Source: Kumtagia sp963829135 (GTDB lineage Bacteria; Pseudomonadota; Alphaproteobacteria; Rhizobiales; Rhizobiaceae). Taken from it: a stretch of DNA of 64,000 bases. The position numbers were made by a program, and so were the translations under genes. Where the stretch lies: contig CAWHHO010000005.1 in NCBI GenBank assembly GCA_963829135.1, positions 558,001 through 622,000 on the forward strand. Direction: 5' to 3'. The notes beneath the pieces were generated by a model that saw nothing but the letters and a program-made list of their open reading frames with translations, did no database searches and had not been told where the DNA came from. Positions 36,022 to 46,095 of this stretch are shown piece after piece. How positions within the stretch are numbered: the first letter of the stretch is position 1; every line of letters begins with the position of its first letter.

Positions 36022-39000
36022 ATGACCGGCAAATGGGACTTCTGGATCGATCGCGGCGGTACATTCACGGACGTGGTCGGCCGTGCGCCGGATGGCCGGC
36101 TACATCCTCGAAAGCTTCTGTCCGAAAATCCCGAGGCTTATCGCGATGCGGCGATTCAGGGCATCCGGAGCCTGCTCGGCATCGCTAACGACGAACCCAT
36201 TCCGCCAGGCCGAATCGGCAAGATCAAGATGGGTACGACCGTCGCGACTAACGCGCTGCTGGAGCGCAAGGGCGATCGGGTGCTGCTGCTGATCACAAAG
36301 GGTTTTCGCGACGCCCTGCGCATCGCCTACCAGGCGCGGCCGGATATCTTCGCTAAAGAGATCATGCTTCCGGAGCAGCTTTACGAACGGGTCGTCGAAG
36401 TCGATGAACGCGTCCGTGCGGAGGGAGCCGTCGAAAAGCTCCTGGATATTGCTCACCTCATTCCAGCTGTCGAGAAGGCCCGCGCCGAGGGCATCAATGC
36501 GGTCGCCATCATTCTCATGCATGCCTGGAAGTATCCCAACCACGAGATCGCAGTGGCCGAGCTTTGCCGCAAGGCCGGCTTCGCCCAGGTCTCCGTCAGC
36601 CATGAGGTCTCGCCTTTGGTGAAGCTGGTAGGGCGCGGCGACACCACGGTTGTCGATGCCTACCTGTCGCCGATCCTGTCGCGCTACGTGCAGCAAGTGG
36701 CGGGGGAGCTGGGGGTTGCCGCGCAACTGCCGGCTTCCCGTGATGGGAGAGAGATCAACCAATCACCTCGTCTGATGTTCATGATGTCGTCGGGCGGGCT
36801 GACCGCAGCGGAAAAATTCCAGGGAAAGGACGCGATCTTGTCAGGCCCCGCCGGCGGAGTTGTCGGCATGGTCGAAACTGCAAAATCTGCCGGCTTCGTC
36901 AAGGTCATCGGTTTCGACATGGGCGGTACGTCGACGGACGTTGCTCACTATGATGGCGAGTACGAACGCGCCTTTGACACCGAGGTTGCCGGTGTTCGCA
37001 TCCGCGCACCAATGATGCGCATCCATACTGTTGCCGCGGGCGGCGGATCGATCTTGCACTATGAGGCAGCGCGGTTTCGCGCCGGCCCCGATTCCGCCGG
37101 CGCAAATCCGGGTCCAGCCAGTTACAGGCGTGGCGGGCCGCTCACCGTAACCGATGCCAACGTAATGCTTGGCAAGCTGCAGCCGGATTTCTTCCCCGCG
37201 ATCTTCGGTCCGCAACAAGACCAGCCCCTCGACCGCACAATCGTGAAGGAAAAGTTCTCCACGCTTGCCGCCGAAATTGGTGACGGCCGCTCGCCCGAAG
37301 AGGTCGCCGAGGGCTTCGTGACGATTGCCGTAGAGAACATGGCCAATGCCATCAAGAAAATTTCTGTGCAACGCGGCTATGACGTCACCGAATATCTGTT
37401 GAACTGCTTTGGCGGCGCCGGCGGCCAGCATGCCTGCCTCGTCGCAGATGCGCTGGGCATGGAGGCTGTGCTTATTCATCCGTTTTCAGGCCTTCTATCG
37501 GCCTATGGCATCGGTCTCGCCTCCGTGCTCGCTTCGCGCCAGAAGGGCTTGCTGAAGCCGCTGGAGCCAGCATTTGGCCCGGCGATCGCCGAAATGATCG
37601 CCACGCTCAAGTCCGAGGTGGTCACCGAGCTTGGCGAGCAAGGCATCACCGCGAGGAACGTTTCGTGTCGCCCTGTCTTACATATCCGCTACGACGGCAC
37701 CGACACCGCGCTGCCGGTCTCGTTTGAGCATGCGTCGTTGGAACAGGCGCGGCTTGCGTTTGAGCGTGCGCACCGGTCGCAGTTCGGCTTTGTCTACGAA
37801 GACAAGCCGATGATCGTCGAAACCGTTGCCGTCGAGGGTCGCGACAACCGCAGTGACAACAGTATCGAAGATGAAGCGGAACTGCAGGACACCGACGCAA
37901 TCCCTTCCGAAAACCGCAGGATCTTTGTCGAAGGCGCGTGGCAGCGAAGCTGGCATCTTTCACGCGAGAGAGGCTGAAATCCCGGCAACACAATCAGAGC
38001 GCCCGCCCTCATCATAGAGCCAAACCAGACCATTGTCGTAGAACCCGGCTGGCAAGCGCAGATCACCGGGAAGAACCATGTGTTGATGCGCCGGATCGAA
38101 AAGAAACACAGGCGGGCAGCACTAGGCACCGAAGCCGATCCGGTCATGCTCGAGGTCTTCAACAACCTGTTCATGTCGATTGCCGAACAGATGGGCGTAA
38201 CACTGCAGAACACCGCCTATTCGGTCAATATCAAGGAGCGGCTCGACTTTTCCTGCGCCGTGTTCGACCGCTGCGGCGCCCTCGTCGCCAACGCGCCGCA
38301 CATGCCGGTGCATCTTGGCTCGATGGATCGCTCTGTCGAGACGATTATCCGACTGAACGAGGGCGACATCCATCCCGGCGACGTTTTTGCCCTCAACGCG
38401 CCGTACAATGGCGGTACGCATCTTCCCGATATCACAGCGGTCACCCCGGTATTTGATGATGTCGGCGGCGAGATCCTCTTCTGGGTCGCGTCACGTGGCC
38501 ACCATGCCGACATTGGCGGCACGGCGCCGGGTTCGATGACGCCGCTAGCCACCACGGTGGAAGAGGAAGGCGTACTCTTCGACAATTTCCGCATCGTCGA
38601 ACGCGGGCGTTTCCGCGAAGCCGCCTTGACCACGCTGCTGACAGATCATCCCTATCCGGTCCGCAATCCGCGGCAAAACATCGCCGACCTGAAGGCGCAG
38701 ATCGCCGCCAATGAGAAGGGCGTGGCAGAGTTGAGAAGGATGGTCGAGCATTTCAGCCTGCCCGTCGTCGAAGCCTATATGGGCCATGTCCAAGACAATG
38801 CGGCGGAATGCGTGCGCCGCGTTCTGGAGCGGCTCCCACATCAATCCAATTACGAGTATCCTACCGATACCGGCCAAGTGATTAAGGTCAAGATCACGGT
38901 CGATCGCGAAAAACGTGAAGCGACCGTCGATTTCACCGGTACCTCGCCGGTCATGAAGAACAACTTCAACGCACCGGAGCCGGTCACCCGCGCGGCCGTG

Positions 39001-39681
39001 CTCTATGCCTTCCGCGTCATGGTCGAGGACAACATTCCGATGAACGCCGGATGTCTTCGCCCGATCAATATCATCATCCCGGAAGGCTGCATGCTGCGCC
39101 CAACCTATCCGGCCGCGGTCGTCGCCGGCAATGTCGAAACCTCCCAGCACGTTACCAATGCGATTTTCGGTGCGATGGGCGCAATGGCGAATGCGCAAGG
39201 GACGATGAACAACCTCACCTTTGGCAACGATCGCTATCAATATTATGAGACAATCTGCTCCGGTTCGCCCGCCGGCCGCATGAATGACGGGCGCGGCTTT
39301 GCCGGCACGTCCGGCGTCCACACCCATATGACCAATTCGCGCCTGACTGATCCGGAAGTGCTGGAACTACGCTTTCCAGTCATGCTCGAGGATTTTCATA
39401 TCCGCGAAGACTCCGGCGGGAAGGGTAAATGGAGCGCCGGCGACGGCACCCGGCGCACGATCCGGTTTCTGGAGCGCATGGAATGCGCCATTCTCTCCAG
39501 CCATCGCGACCGTCCACCACGTGGACTGGATGGAGGCGGCGATGGCCAGCCCGGCAAGACCGAAGTTCGCCGCGCGGACGGTACTGTCGAAACCTTGAAG
39601 GCCTGCGATCAGACAGTCATCGAGGCGGGCGAAGCGGTCATCCTCACCACCCCAACGCCTGGTGCCTTCGGCTTGGAGTGA
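36022..39681 (+). CDS. 5-oxoprolinase / hydantoinase A-B fusion (three +1 frameshifts as read)
   Basis: ATP-dependent 5-oxoprolinase family, about 1218 residues once corrected. The N-terminal part is HyuA-like (WDFWIDRGGTFTDVVGR, KMGTTVATNALLERKG, GFDMGGTSTDVA); the C-terminal part is HyuB-like (DPVMLEVFNNLFMSIAEQMG, HLPDITAVTPVFDD, GGGDGQPGKTEVRR). As read, a stop at 37975 splits them. Removing extra bases at about 37945, 37961 and 37980 gives WQEAGIFTRERLKPGNTIRA, then PALIIEPNQTIVVEPGW, the normal linker of the fused enzyme. It probably opens 5-oxoproline to glutamate. Transcribed alone. Confidence 0.88.
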
Positions 39682-39690
39682 ACGACGCCT

Positions 39691-40104
39691 CTATTCCAAA
39701 TTCGTCTGTATCCAACGTGGCGACAGGTGAATGTCCAGCGTTTGCAGCCGCCCCGGACCGAGGTTGATAAATCGGTGCGGCAGTCCAGCCGGTCCGAGGA
39801 CGATTTCGCCAGCTTCCGCGTCGATCACCTTGTCGCCAACGAAGAATCGCGCCCGACCCTGCTGGATAACGAAGACCTCATCGTAAGGATGGACATGCAG
39901 CGTTGGGCCTGTACCCGGCTCGTCATTGCCGTAGGTCAGCACGGTGATTTCGGTCGGGAGTGTCTCGCCGTTGACGAAACCGCGATAGGGACCGTCGAGC
40001 GCCCCGTCGAAGAGCCGCGCCTTCGCTGGGGGACGACCGTCCGGTACTGACGGTCGCGGGATCGAAATCGTGTCGAGCCATATGATCCTCCAACTAGACG
40101 GCAT
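39691..40104 (-). CDS. Cupin domain protein
   Basis: About 137 residues with one cupin barrel. Motif 1 (GPTLHVHPYDEVFVIQQGRA) holds the two His and Glu metal ligands, and motif 2 (GEIVLGPAGLPHRFINLGPG) the last His. Substrate unknown. Start uncertain: ATG 40104 is used, ATG 40137 is also possible, and neither has a clear ribosome-binding site. It converges on the oxoprolinase gene (9-bp gap) and is divergent from btaA. Confidence 0.75.
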   Translation of the reverse strand: MPSSWRIIWLDTISIPRPSVPDGRPPAKARLFDGALDGPYRGFVNGETLPTEITVLTYGNDEPGTGPTLHVHPYDEVFVIQQGRARFFVGDKVIDAEAGEIVLGPAGLPHRFINLGPGRLQTLDIHLSPRWIQTNLE

Positions 40105-40186
40105 CCGGAGGATGATGGAGGCCAACGGCGCATGCAATCCATGCGAGCACGGTAACTGCCATCTCCGATTCCCGTGGGCAGTCGGG

Positions 40187-40230
40187 GCGTCATCACACCG
40201 TCACACCCTCGTCACCCGTCCGTCACCCGC
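40187..40230 (+). promoter_or_regulatory. Four-unit Pho box upstream of btaA
   Basis: GTCAT at 40189 and GTCAC at 40200, 40211 and 40222 form four direct repeats at exactly 11 bp, each preceded by C or G, matching the 11-bp PhoB-binding unit (CTGTCAY plus 4 bp). They lie 46-87 bp before the btaA ATG. Betaine-lipid synthesis in rhizobia is induced by phosphate starvation through PhoB, so the site fits the gene. Confidence 0.82.
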
Positions 40231-40275
40231 GTGCGGTACCGCCTTGCAACTGTTCGCAAACGGGATTCGCGCCGC

Positions 40276-41520
40276 ATGCCAGCCCCATCCGCAGCCCCCC
40301 TTGCCCGGGGTAACGCCCGCATCAAACAAGCCGTCTATCAGCACCGGGCACTATCCAAAGCGGGCCTCTCCGAGCGGTTGTTTGCGCTGCTGTTCTCCGG
40401 GCTGGTCTATCCACAGATTTGGGAAGACCCGGATGTCGACATGGATGCCATGCAGCTCGGCGAGGGGCACCGTGTGGTTACGATCGCGTCCGGGGGATGC
40501 AACGTGCTTGCCTATCTCACCCGCTCGCCTGCATCGATCGACGCAGTCGACCTCAATGCGGCGCATGTCGCGCTGAACCGCCTGAAGCTTACGGCACTGG
40601 AACATCTGCCGTCGCAGGCCGACTTCCACCGCTTCTTCGGCGAGAGCGGCAACCGTCACAACGGCGCGGCCTACGACCGTTTCATTGCGCCCTATCTCGA
40701 CACCACCTCCCGCCGCTATTGGGAGCGAAAGACGGTGCGCGGCAGGCGGATCAACGTGTTCCAGCACGATTTCTATCGCACCGGCTTGCTCGGATGGTTC
40801 ATCGCCGCCGGACACCTCTTGGCGCGTGCCCACGGCATCGATCCGCGCAAGCTTGCCGAGGCGCGAACTATGGAAGAACAACGTCGCTTTTTCGATGAGC
40901 AGATTGCTCCGGCTTTTGAAAGACGGTTCCTGCGCTGGGCGACGGCGCAGAAGGCTTCGCTTTTTGGCTTGGGCATTCCACCCGCGCAGTACGATTCGCT
41001 CGTCACCGCCGGCGACGGAACGATGGCAAGCGTGCTCAAGGCGCGGGTGGAAAAACTCGCCTGCGACTTTCCGATTCGCGAAAATTACTTCGCCTGGCAG
41101 GCCTTCGCCCGCAGATACCCAAGGGACGGCGAAGGCACCCTGCCCGCTTATCTGGACAAGGCGAACTTCGAGACGATCCGCGCCAACGCAAGCAGGGTGA
41201 CCATCCACCACGCCAATATCAGCGAACTGCTGGCACGCAAGCCAGCCGGTTCTGTCGACCGCTACGTCCTGCTCGACGCGCAGGACTGGATGACGGACGC
41301 TCAGCTCAATGCGCTCTGGACCGAGATTACTAGAACCGCCGCTGCAGATGCCCGGGTGATTTTCCGCACAGCGGCGGGTCCGAGCATCCTGCCTGGGCGT
41401 GTTTCCAACAGCCTCATGGATCAATGGGACTATCGCCGCGCGGAATCCGCAAAATTCGGCGCGCGAGACCGCTCGGCGATCTATGGCGGCTTCCATCTTT
41501 ATGTGTTGAAAGACCGATGA
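40276..41520 (+). CDS. btaA: SAM:diacylglycerol 3-amino-3-carboxypropyltransferase
   Basis: First enzyme of betaine-lipid (DGTS) synthesis, moving the aminocarboxypropyl group of SAM to diacylglycerol to give diacylglycerylhomoserine at the membrane. 414 residues of the BtaA (DUF3419) family: LVYPQIWEDPDVDMDAMQLG, VVTIASGGCNVLAYL (SAM site) and VDLNAAHVALNRLKL. ATG 40276 gives the family length; the frame is open further upstream without conserved sequence. It overlaps btaB by 4 bp and is preceded by a strong Pho box, so expression under phosphate limitation is expected. Confidence 0.93.
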   Translation: MPAPSAAPLARGNARIKQAVYQHRALSKAGLSERLFALLFSGLVYPQIWEDPDVDMDAMQLGEGHRVVTIASGGCNVLAYLTRSPASIDAVDLNAAHVALNRLKLTALEHLPSQADFHRFFGESGNRHNGAAYDRFIAPYLDTTSRRYWERKTVRGRRINVFQHDFYRTGLLGWFIAAGHLLARAHGIDPRKLAEARTMEEQRRFFDEQIAPAFERRFLRWATAQKASLFGLGIPPAQYDSLVTAGDGTMASVLKARVEKLACDFPIRENYFAWQAFARRYPRDGEGTLPAYLDKANFETIRANASRVTIHHANISELLARKPAGSVDRYVLLDAQDWMTDAQLNALWTEITRTAAADARVIFRTAAGPSILPGRVSNSLMDQWDYRRAESAKFGARDRSAIYGGFHLYVLKDR

Positions 41521-42200
41521 GCATCGCCACCGCCGGATCGCGCCGCCATGCGGCATTGATGGACCGTAACTACCGGTTTCAGCGCCACATCTACGACGCT
41601 ACCCGCAAATATTATCTGCTCGGCCGCGACCCGATGATTTCCGGCCTCGCCGTGCCCAGGCAAGGGCTCGGTCCTCGAGATCGGTTGTGGCACGGGCAGA
41701 AACCTGTCCCTCGTCGGCAAACGCTATCCATAGCGCAAAACTCTTCGGCCTCGACATCTCCGCACGCCATGCTCGAAAAGGCCTCTGCCACCCTCGCCAA
41801 GGAAGGTCTCGCCGGCCGCACGAAACTCGCCCAGGGCGACGCCACCACGTTCGAAGCGAAAACCCTCTTCGGTGTGAAGAAATTCGACCGCATCTTCATT
41901 TCTTACGCGCTCTCGATGATCCCTGATTGGGAGGGCGCGGTCGCCGCGGCGCTGCGTGCATTGTCTCCGCAAGGGTCCCTCCACATTGTCGAGTTCGGGC
42001 AGCAGGAGCGCCTGCCGCGCTTGTTCAAATACGGCCTGCATGCATGGCTGCGCAAATATCACGTGACGCCCCGGCACAACCTGCGGGCCGAACTGCACCG
42101 GCAGGCGAGCGAAGCCGGTCGGACATTGCGGTTCGACCGCCTCTATCGCGACTATGTCTGGCTGGCGGTCATCGAGCCCAGGACCCAAGCTCACCCCTGA
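41517..42200 (+). CDS. btaB: Diacylglycerylhomoserine N-methyltransferase (three +1 frameshifts as read)
   Basis: Second DGTS enzyme, methylating the homoserine nitrogen three times with SAM. The start overlaps the btaA stop. NYRFQRHIYDATRKYYLLGR and, further on, KKFDRIFISYALSMIPDW and LHIVEFGQQERLPRLFKYGL are in one frame. Between them the SAM motif is garbled. Removing single extra bases at about 41658, 41731 and 41762 restores GKGSVLEIGCGTGRNLSLVG and KLFGLDIS-AMLEKASATL. The outer frame returns because three extra bases equal one codon, so a naive translation hides the error and shows a false missing SAM site. About 226 residues. Confidence 0.9.
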   Translation: MSIATAGSRRHAALMDRNYRFQRHIYDATRKYYLLGRDPMISGLAVPRQGLGPRDRLWHGQKPVPRRQTLSIAQNSSASTSPHAMLEKASATLAKEGLAGRTKLAQGDATTFEAKTLFGVKKFDRIFISYALSMIPDWEGAVAAALRALSPQGSLHIVEFGQQERLPRLFKYGLHAWLRKYHVTPRHNLRAELHRQASEAGRTLRFDRLYRDYVWLAVIEPRTQAHP

Positions 42201-42413
42201 CGAAGAGCTTTCGGCGCCGTCGCTGGATCCACGGTTTGCGATTGACGAAGTCCTCCCGCAGATTTTTTTCGTTGACGGGCGCGATCAACGGAATATCAAC
42301 CATGATGGCGGATTAAGGAGAGAATTCGCGCTGGGCGAACACGCCCGGCCGGGGCCAAGGGGCCTGCACATTCTTGGTTTGATATGCCGGCTTGCCGGCG
42401 CGAAGGAGACGCG

Positions 42414-43232
42414 ATGCGCCGCTTGGCCGCCCTAATGCTGGCTTCCCTGCTTGCCGCTTGCAGCACGAGCGACGATCTTGGCCTGGAATCCTCGGCCAAC
42501 GCCCTGCATCCGCACAGCGGCAAGGCAACAAGCGCTTCGGTTCTCAATCCGCGCTTCGGCGACAGCGATCCGCATCAGTGGACATCGCGCACACCATTCG
42601 CCTATGCGGTGCACGGTACCGACGTATCGAAATATCAGCCCTCGATTGATTGGCCGACTGCCAAGGCGTCCGGCATCTCCTTCGCCTTCATCAAGGCGAC
42701 GGAAGGCGGCGACCGTGTCGACGACAAATTCCAACAGCATTGGCGCGGCGCCCGATCTGCCGGGGTGGCACGCGGCGCTTATCATTTCTATTATTTCTGC
42801 CGCACCGCCGCCGATCAGGCCCGGTGGTATATCGCCAACGTCCCGAAAGAGCGTTCGGCCATGCCGCCCGTACTCGACATGGAGTGGAACCCGGATTCGC
42901 CGACCTGCAAGCTGCGCCCGCGCCCCGAAACGGTGCGCAGTGAAATGCGCATCTTTCTGTCGATGGTCGAGAAACACTACGGCAAGAAACCGATCATCTA
43001 CACCTCGATCGATTTCTTCGACGACAACAATCTCGCGACCTTCACCGATTATCCGTACTGGCTGCGCTCCGTCGCGGATCATCCGACAGACCGCTACGGC
43101 ACGCATCCCTTCACCTTCTGGCAGTACACCGGTACGGGCGTCGTGCCGGGCATAAGGGGCAACGCCGATATCAACGTCTTCAATGGCAGTCATGCCACCT
43201 GGAAGAAGTGGATGGCGCAAAATACGCGCTGA
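42414..43232 (+). CDS. GH25 lysozyme-like lipoprotein
   Basis: 272 residues. AAGGAG before the ATG fixes the start. A lipoprotein signal peptide ends in LLAAC. The glycoside hydrolase 25 domain starts near residue 60: HGTDVSKYQPSIDWPTAKAS (catalytic Asp region), FAFIKATEGGDRVDDKF, GAYHFYYFC, VLDMEWNPDSPTC and FWQYTGTG. It would hydrolyse peptidoglycan glycan strands in the periplasm. The 213 bp upstream, after btaB, hold nothing I can name. Confidence 0.9.
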   Translation: MRRLAALMLASLLAACSTSDDLGLESSANALHPHSGKATSASVLNPRFGDSDPHQWTSRTPFAYAVHGTDVSKYQPSIDWPTAKASGISFAFIKATEGGDRVDDKFQQHWRGARSAGVARGAYHFYYFCRTAADQARWYIANVPKERSAMPPVLDMEWNPDSPTCKLRPRPETVRSEMRIFLSMVEKHYGKKPIIYTSIDFFDDNNLATFTDYPYWLRSVADHPTDRYGTHPFTFWQYTGTGVVPGIRGNADINVFNGSHATWKKWMAQNTR

Positions 43233-43362
43233 CGGCGGCTTAAGGTGGGAAAAACTTTCGGACCTGCCCGCTTTTTGCCATTAGTTTTGGGCACAGCGCA
43301 GCCAAAGTAGCCGTCGTTGGTATGGTTCGTCGCGACATTTCTCGCAATATCAGGATGCCCGG

Positions 43363-44542
43363 ATGCGGAACACCGCCAAAGCTCTCTCTATTCTTGCGAT
43401 CGTGATGGCAGCGCCGGGGGCGCGCGCGCAGGAGTGCGGCACGGACTTTGAGATCTGGCGCAAGAACGTCGAGACGGAAGCTCGCGCCGCGGGCGTTGGC
43501 GACAGGGGACTTGCCGCGCTTGCTGCTGCGGATATCGACACCCGGGTATTGGCACGTGACCGCGCCCAAGGTGTGTTCAGCCAAACATTCATCGAATTTT
43601 CCTCACGGATGATTTCGGACTACCGGTTGAAGCAGGGTGCGGTAAATCTGAACAAATATGCCGACGTCTTCGATCGTGCCGAACAAGAGTTCGGCGTACC
43701 CGGTCCGGTGATCGCCGCCTTTTGGGCGCTGGAGACCGATTTCGGCGCTGGTCAGGGCGATTTCGATACACTGAATGCGTTGGTGACGCTCGCCCATGAC
43801 TGCCGTCGTCCAGAATTGTTTCGCCCGCAGCTTGTGCCATCTGCTGACGCTCATCGACAGTGGTGTATTGCCTGCCGACGTGAAGGGCGCGTGGGCCGGC
43901 GAAATCGGTCAGACACAAATTCTCCCGACCGACTACCTCCTGCGCGGCGTCGATGGCGATGGTGACGGCAAGGTCGATCTTCGCGGCAGCGCTCCGGACG
44001 TTATCATGACCACCGCCAATAAAATCCAGCATCGCGGCTGGAAGCGCGACCAGCCATGGCTGATCGAGGTGCGGGTGCCGGACGAGATGCCGTGGGACCA
44101 GACGGGCCGCACCAACAAGCTGCCGATCGCAAAATGGACCGGATGGGGCGTCACCAATCCGGATGGCTCTCCACTTGAGGATCATGGGTTGAGCGCTGGC
44201 ATTGTGCTGCCGATGGGGCGCAAAGGTCCGGCCTTTCTCAGCTACGACAACTACGACGTTTATCTGCAATGGAACCAGTCTGCGACCTACGCGCTGACGG
44301 CAGCAGTGTTGGCAACCCGCCTCGCCGGTGCGCCTCCCTTCGATAACCGCAACCCCGAGGCGGGACTGGTTGGCGAAGCCATGAAGCAGTTGCAGCAAAA
44401 GCTTGAAGACAAGGGGTATGATGTCGGCGGCATCGACGGCATTCTTGGTGTCAACACCCGCGAGGCCATAAGGCAGGAGCAGATGAAGCTCGGCCTGCCC
44501 GTCGATGGCTGGCCGACGCCGGCATTATTGGGGATGATGTGA
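43363..44542 (+). CDS. Lytic murein transglycosylase, MltB type (+1 frameshift as read)
   Basis: About 392 residues corrected. A signal peptide (ALSILAIVMAAPGARA) precedes the SLT_2/MltB domain with FGVPGPVIAAFWALETDFGA (catalytic Glu). The frame slips at about 43834 after ELFRPQL; the next frame continues LLTLIDSGVLPADVKGAWAG, then EIGQTQILPTDYL. A C-terminal PG_binding_1 domain (EAMKQLQQKLEDKGYDVGGI) completes the usual domain order. One extra base explains the break. A periplasmic peptidoglycan-cleaving role is inferred from the family. Confidence 0.9.
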
Positions 44543-44546
44543 GTGC

Positions 44547-44660
44547 GGGCTGTAGGCAGCGGGCTGTAGGCAGTAGGCAGTAGGCAGTAGAAAACCGGCT
44601 CGGATCGACATCGTAGCACTGAAATCTTTTACCATTGCCCACTGCCCACTGCCTATTGCC
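44547..44660. repeat. Heptad repeat element with inverted arms
   Basis: The left arm is a run of GTAGGCA-type heptads (44552-44590); the right arm (44632-44660) is built of TGCCCAC heptads, the near-complement of the left. It fills nearly the whole gap between the convergent mltB-like and decarboxylase genes. It may form a large hairpin and act as a two-way terminator. Repeats of this kind are scattered between genes in many proteobacteria. Confidence 0.75.
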
Positions 44661-44665
44661 TCGTT

Positions 44666-45901
44666 TCACCCCATCGTCTCCAAACTCGCGAGACCCTGCG
44701 GCGCGTCTCCCTCTTCGAAGGGCGTGGTGACTTCCACGAACGTGTCCGGATAAAAGCCGTTAAAGCGCGTCCTCAACGACAGCGAGTAGGCTCCGATATG
44801 GCCGATTTCGATCCAATCACCGGTGTCGATCGTCTCCGGCAGCCAGAACGGCCGTGACAGGATATCGACGGAGTCACACGTCGCGCCGCACACCTTGAAG
44901 GGCACGATCGTGCTCTCGCTGCCATTTCGGGAGCGGATCGCCGGATCGGGGATAAAGCGGGCCGGAAGGGTGATTTTGCCTGTCCACGAATCCGACAGCG
45001 ATGCCCAGATGCCGTCGTTGATGTAAAGCCGCCGGCCTTTCCGCAGAAGCACGCGCACGATCAGCGAGAACGCGCGGGCTACGATTACTCGACCGGGCTC
45101 CGCTACCAGCGGCATAGTGTCGAACTGCCATTCTTTGAGGTCGCCCCGAAGTCGCGACATCAGCTGCCCTAGCGCAGGCATGGGCGGCTTCTTGCTGTTG
45201 GGGTCATCGCCGTATTCAGCCGGGAACCCGCCGCCGACGTCCAGCCCGGCGAGCGGAAACCCCACCCGGTTGCGCACCCAATCGGCGGAGGCGAGCGCCC
45301 TTTCATAGGTATCCGGGTCCTCGATCTGGCTGCCCACGTGGAAGCAGATGCCCACCTTGTAGCCGGTGCGCTGTAGCCGCTGCGCTAGCTCGACAGCATT
45401 GGCCGGCCCTGCCCCGAATTTCTTCGACAACTCGTAGGCCGCCTGCCCCTTGGTCTGAATGCGCACAAAGACGGTAATCATGCCCGGATCAATGTCGAGC
45501 GCCCGAACCACGCGCGTCAGCTTGGTGATCTCATCCTCGTGGTCGATCGCGATCACCCGGATTCCATACTCCTGCAATGCCAGACGGATGTCGGACTGCG
45601 CCTTGACCGGGTGCATGTAAAGCATCTCTGCATCATGCGACACCGCCCGCACCGCCGCGAATTCGCCCGGCGAAGCTACGTCGAACGCTGTTACGCCAGC
45701 CTCCACCAGCGTCTTTAGCACCAGTTGCTCGCCATTGGTCTTGACCGCATAGGCAGTCTTACCCGGGAACATCTCCATGAACTGCCGGGCATCGGCCTTC
45801 AGAACCTCCGGGCGGAAGCAATAGACCGGATCGTCCGGCCGCAACGCTAAAGCCGCCTCCTTGGCATCATCGAATCTCTGCATGGCGGCCTCGTTGAACA
45901 A
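44666..45901 (-). CDS. PLP-dependent ornithine/lysine decarboxylase (fold type III)
   Basis: 411 residues of the alanine-racemase-fold decarboxylase family. The PLP lysine lies in TAYAVKTN (usual form YAVKCN). HVGSQIED, LDVGGGFPAEYGD (glycine loop), AEPGRVIVA (phosphate-binding Arg) and CGATCDSVD (intersubunit active-site Cys and Asp) follow in family order. It would make putrescine or cadaverine for polyamine synthesis. Ornithine/lysine preference cannot be set from this sequence. It stands alone on the minus strand. Confidence 0.9.
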   Translation of the reverse strand: MFNEAAMQRFDDAKEAALALRPDDPVYCFRPEVLKADARQFMEMFPGKTAYAVKTNGEQLVLKTLVEAGVTAFDVASPGEFAAVRAVSHDAEMLYMHPVKAQSDIRLALQEYGIRVIAIDHEDEITKLTRVVRALDIDPGMITVFVRIQTKGQAAYELSKKFGAGPANAVELAQRLQRTGYKVGICFHVGSQIEDPDTYERALASADWVRNRVGFPLAGLDVGGGFPAEYGDDPNSKKPPMPALGQLMSRLRGDLKEWQFDTMPLVAEPGRVIVARAFSLIVRVLLRKGRRLYINDGIWASLSDSWTGKITLPARFIPDPAIRSRNGSESTIVPFKVCGATCDSVDILSRPFWLPETIDTGDWIEIGHIGAYSLSLRTRFNGFYPDTFVEVTTPFEEGDAPQGLASLETMG

Positions 45902-46095
45902 ATTTAGTTAAAGCATTCTGCCCCTGAAGCAAAAGGCATCGATTCGGTCGATCTTTGCACGCCAACTCGACGAAACGCGTGACATGCGGCTCAATTTGCG
46001 ACTTTCGGGTGGCGACAGCAGGAAACCGACACTATCCAGCGGCTATTGGAGAACCCGAATGAGCCAGATTGTCCGCCGCCCAGCCCCGCTTGCAA

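Noticed and set aside
44547..44660. CRISPR-like array
   Set aside because: Units are 7 bp without spacers and the two arms are inverted; no cas genes are present.
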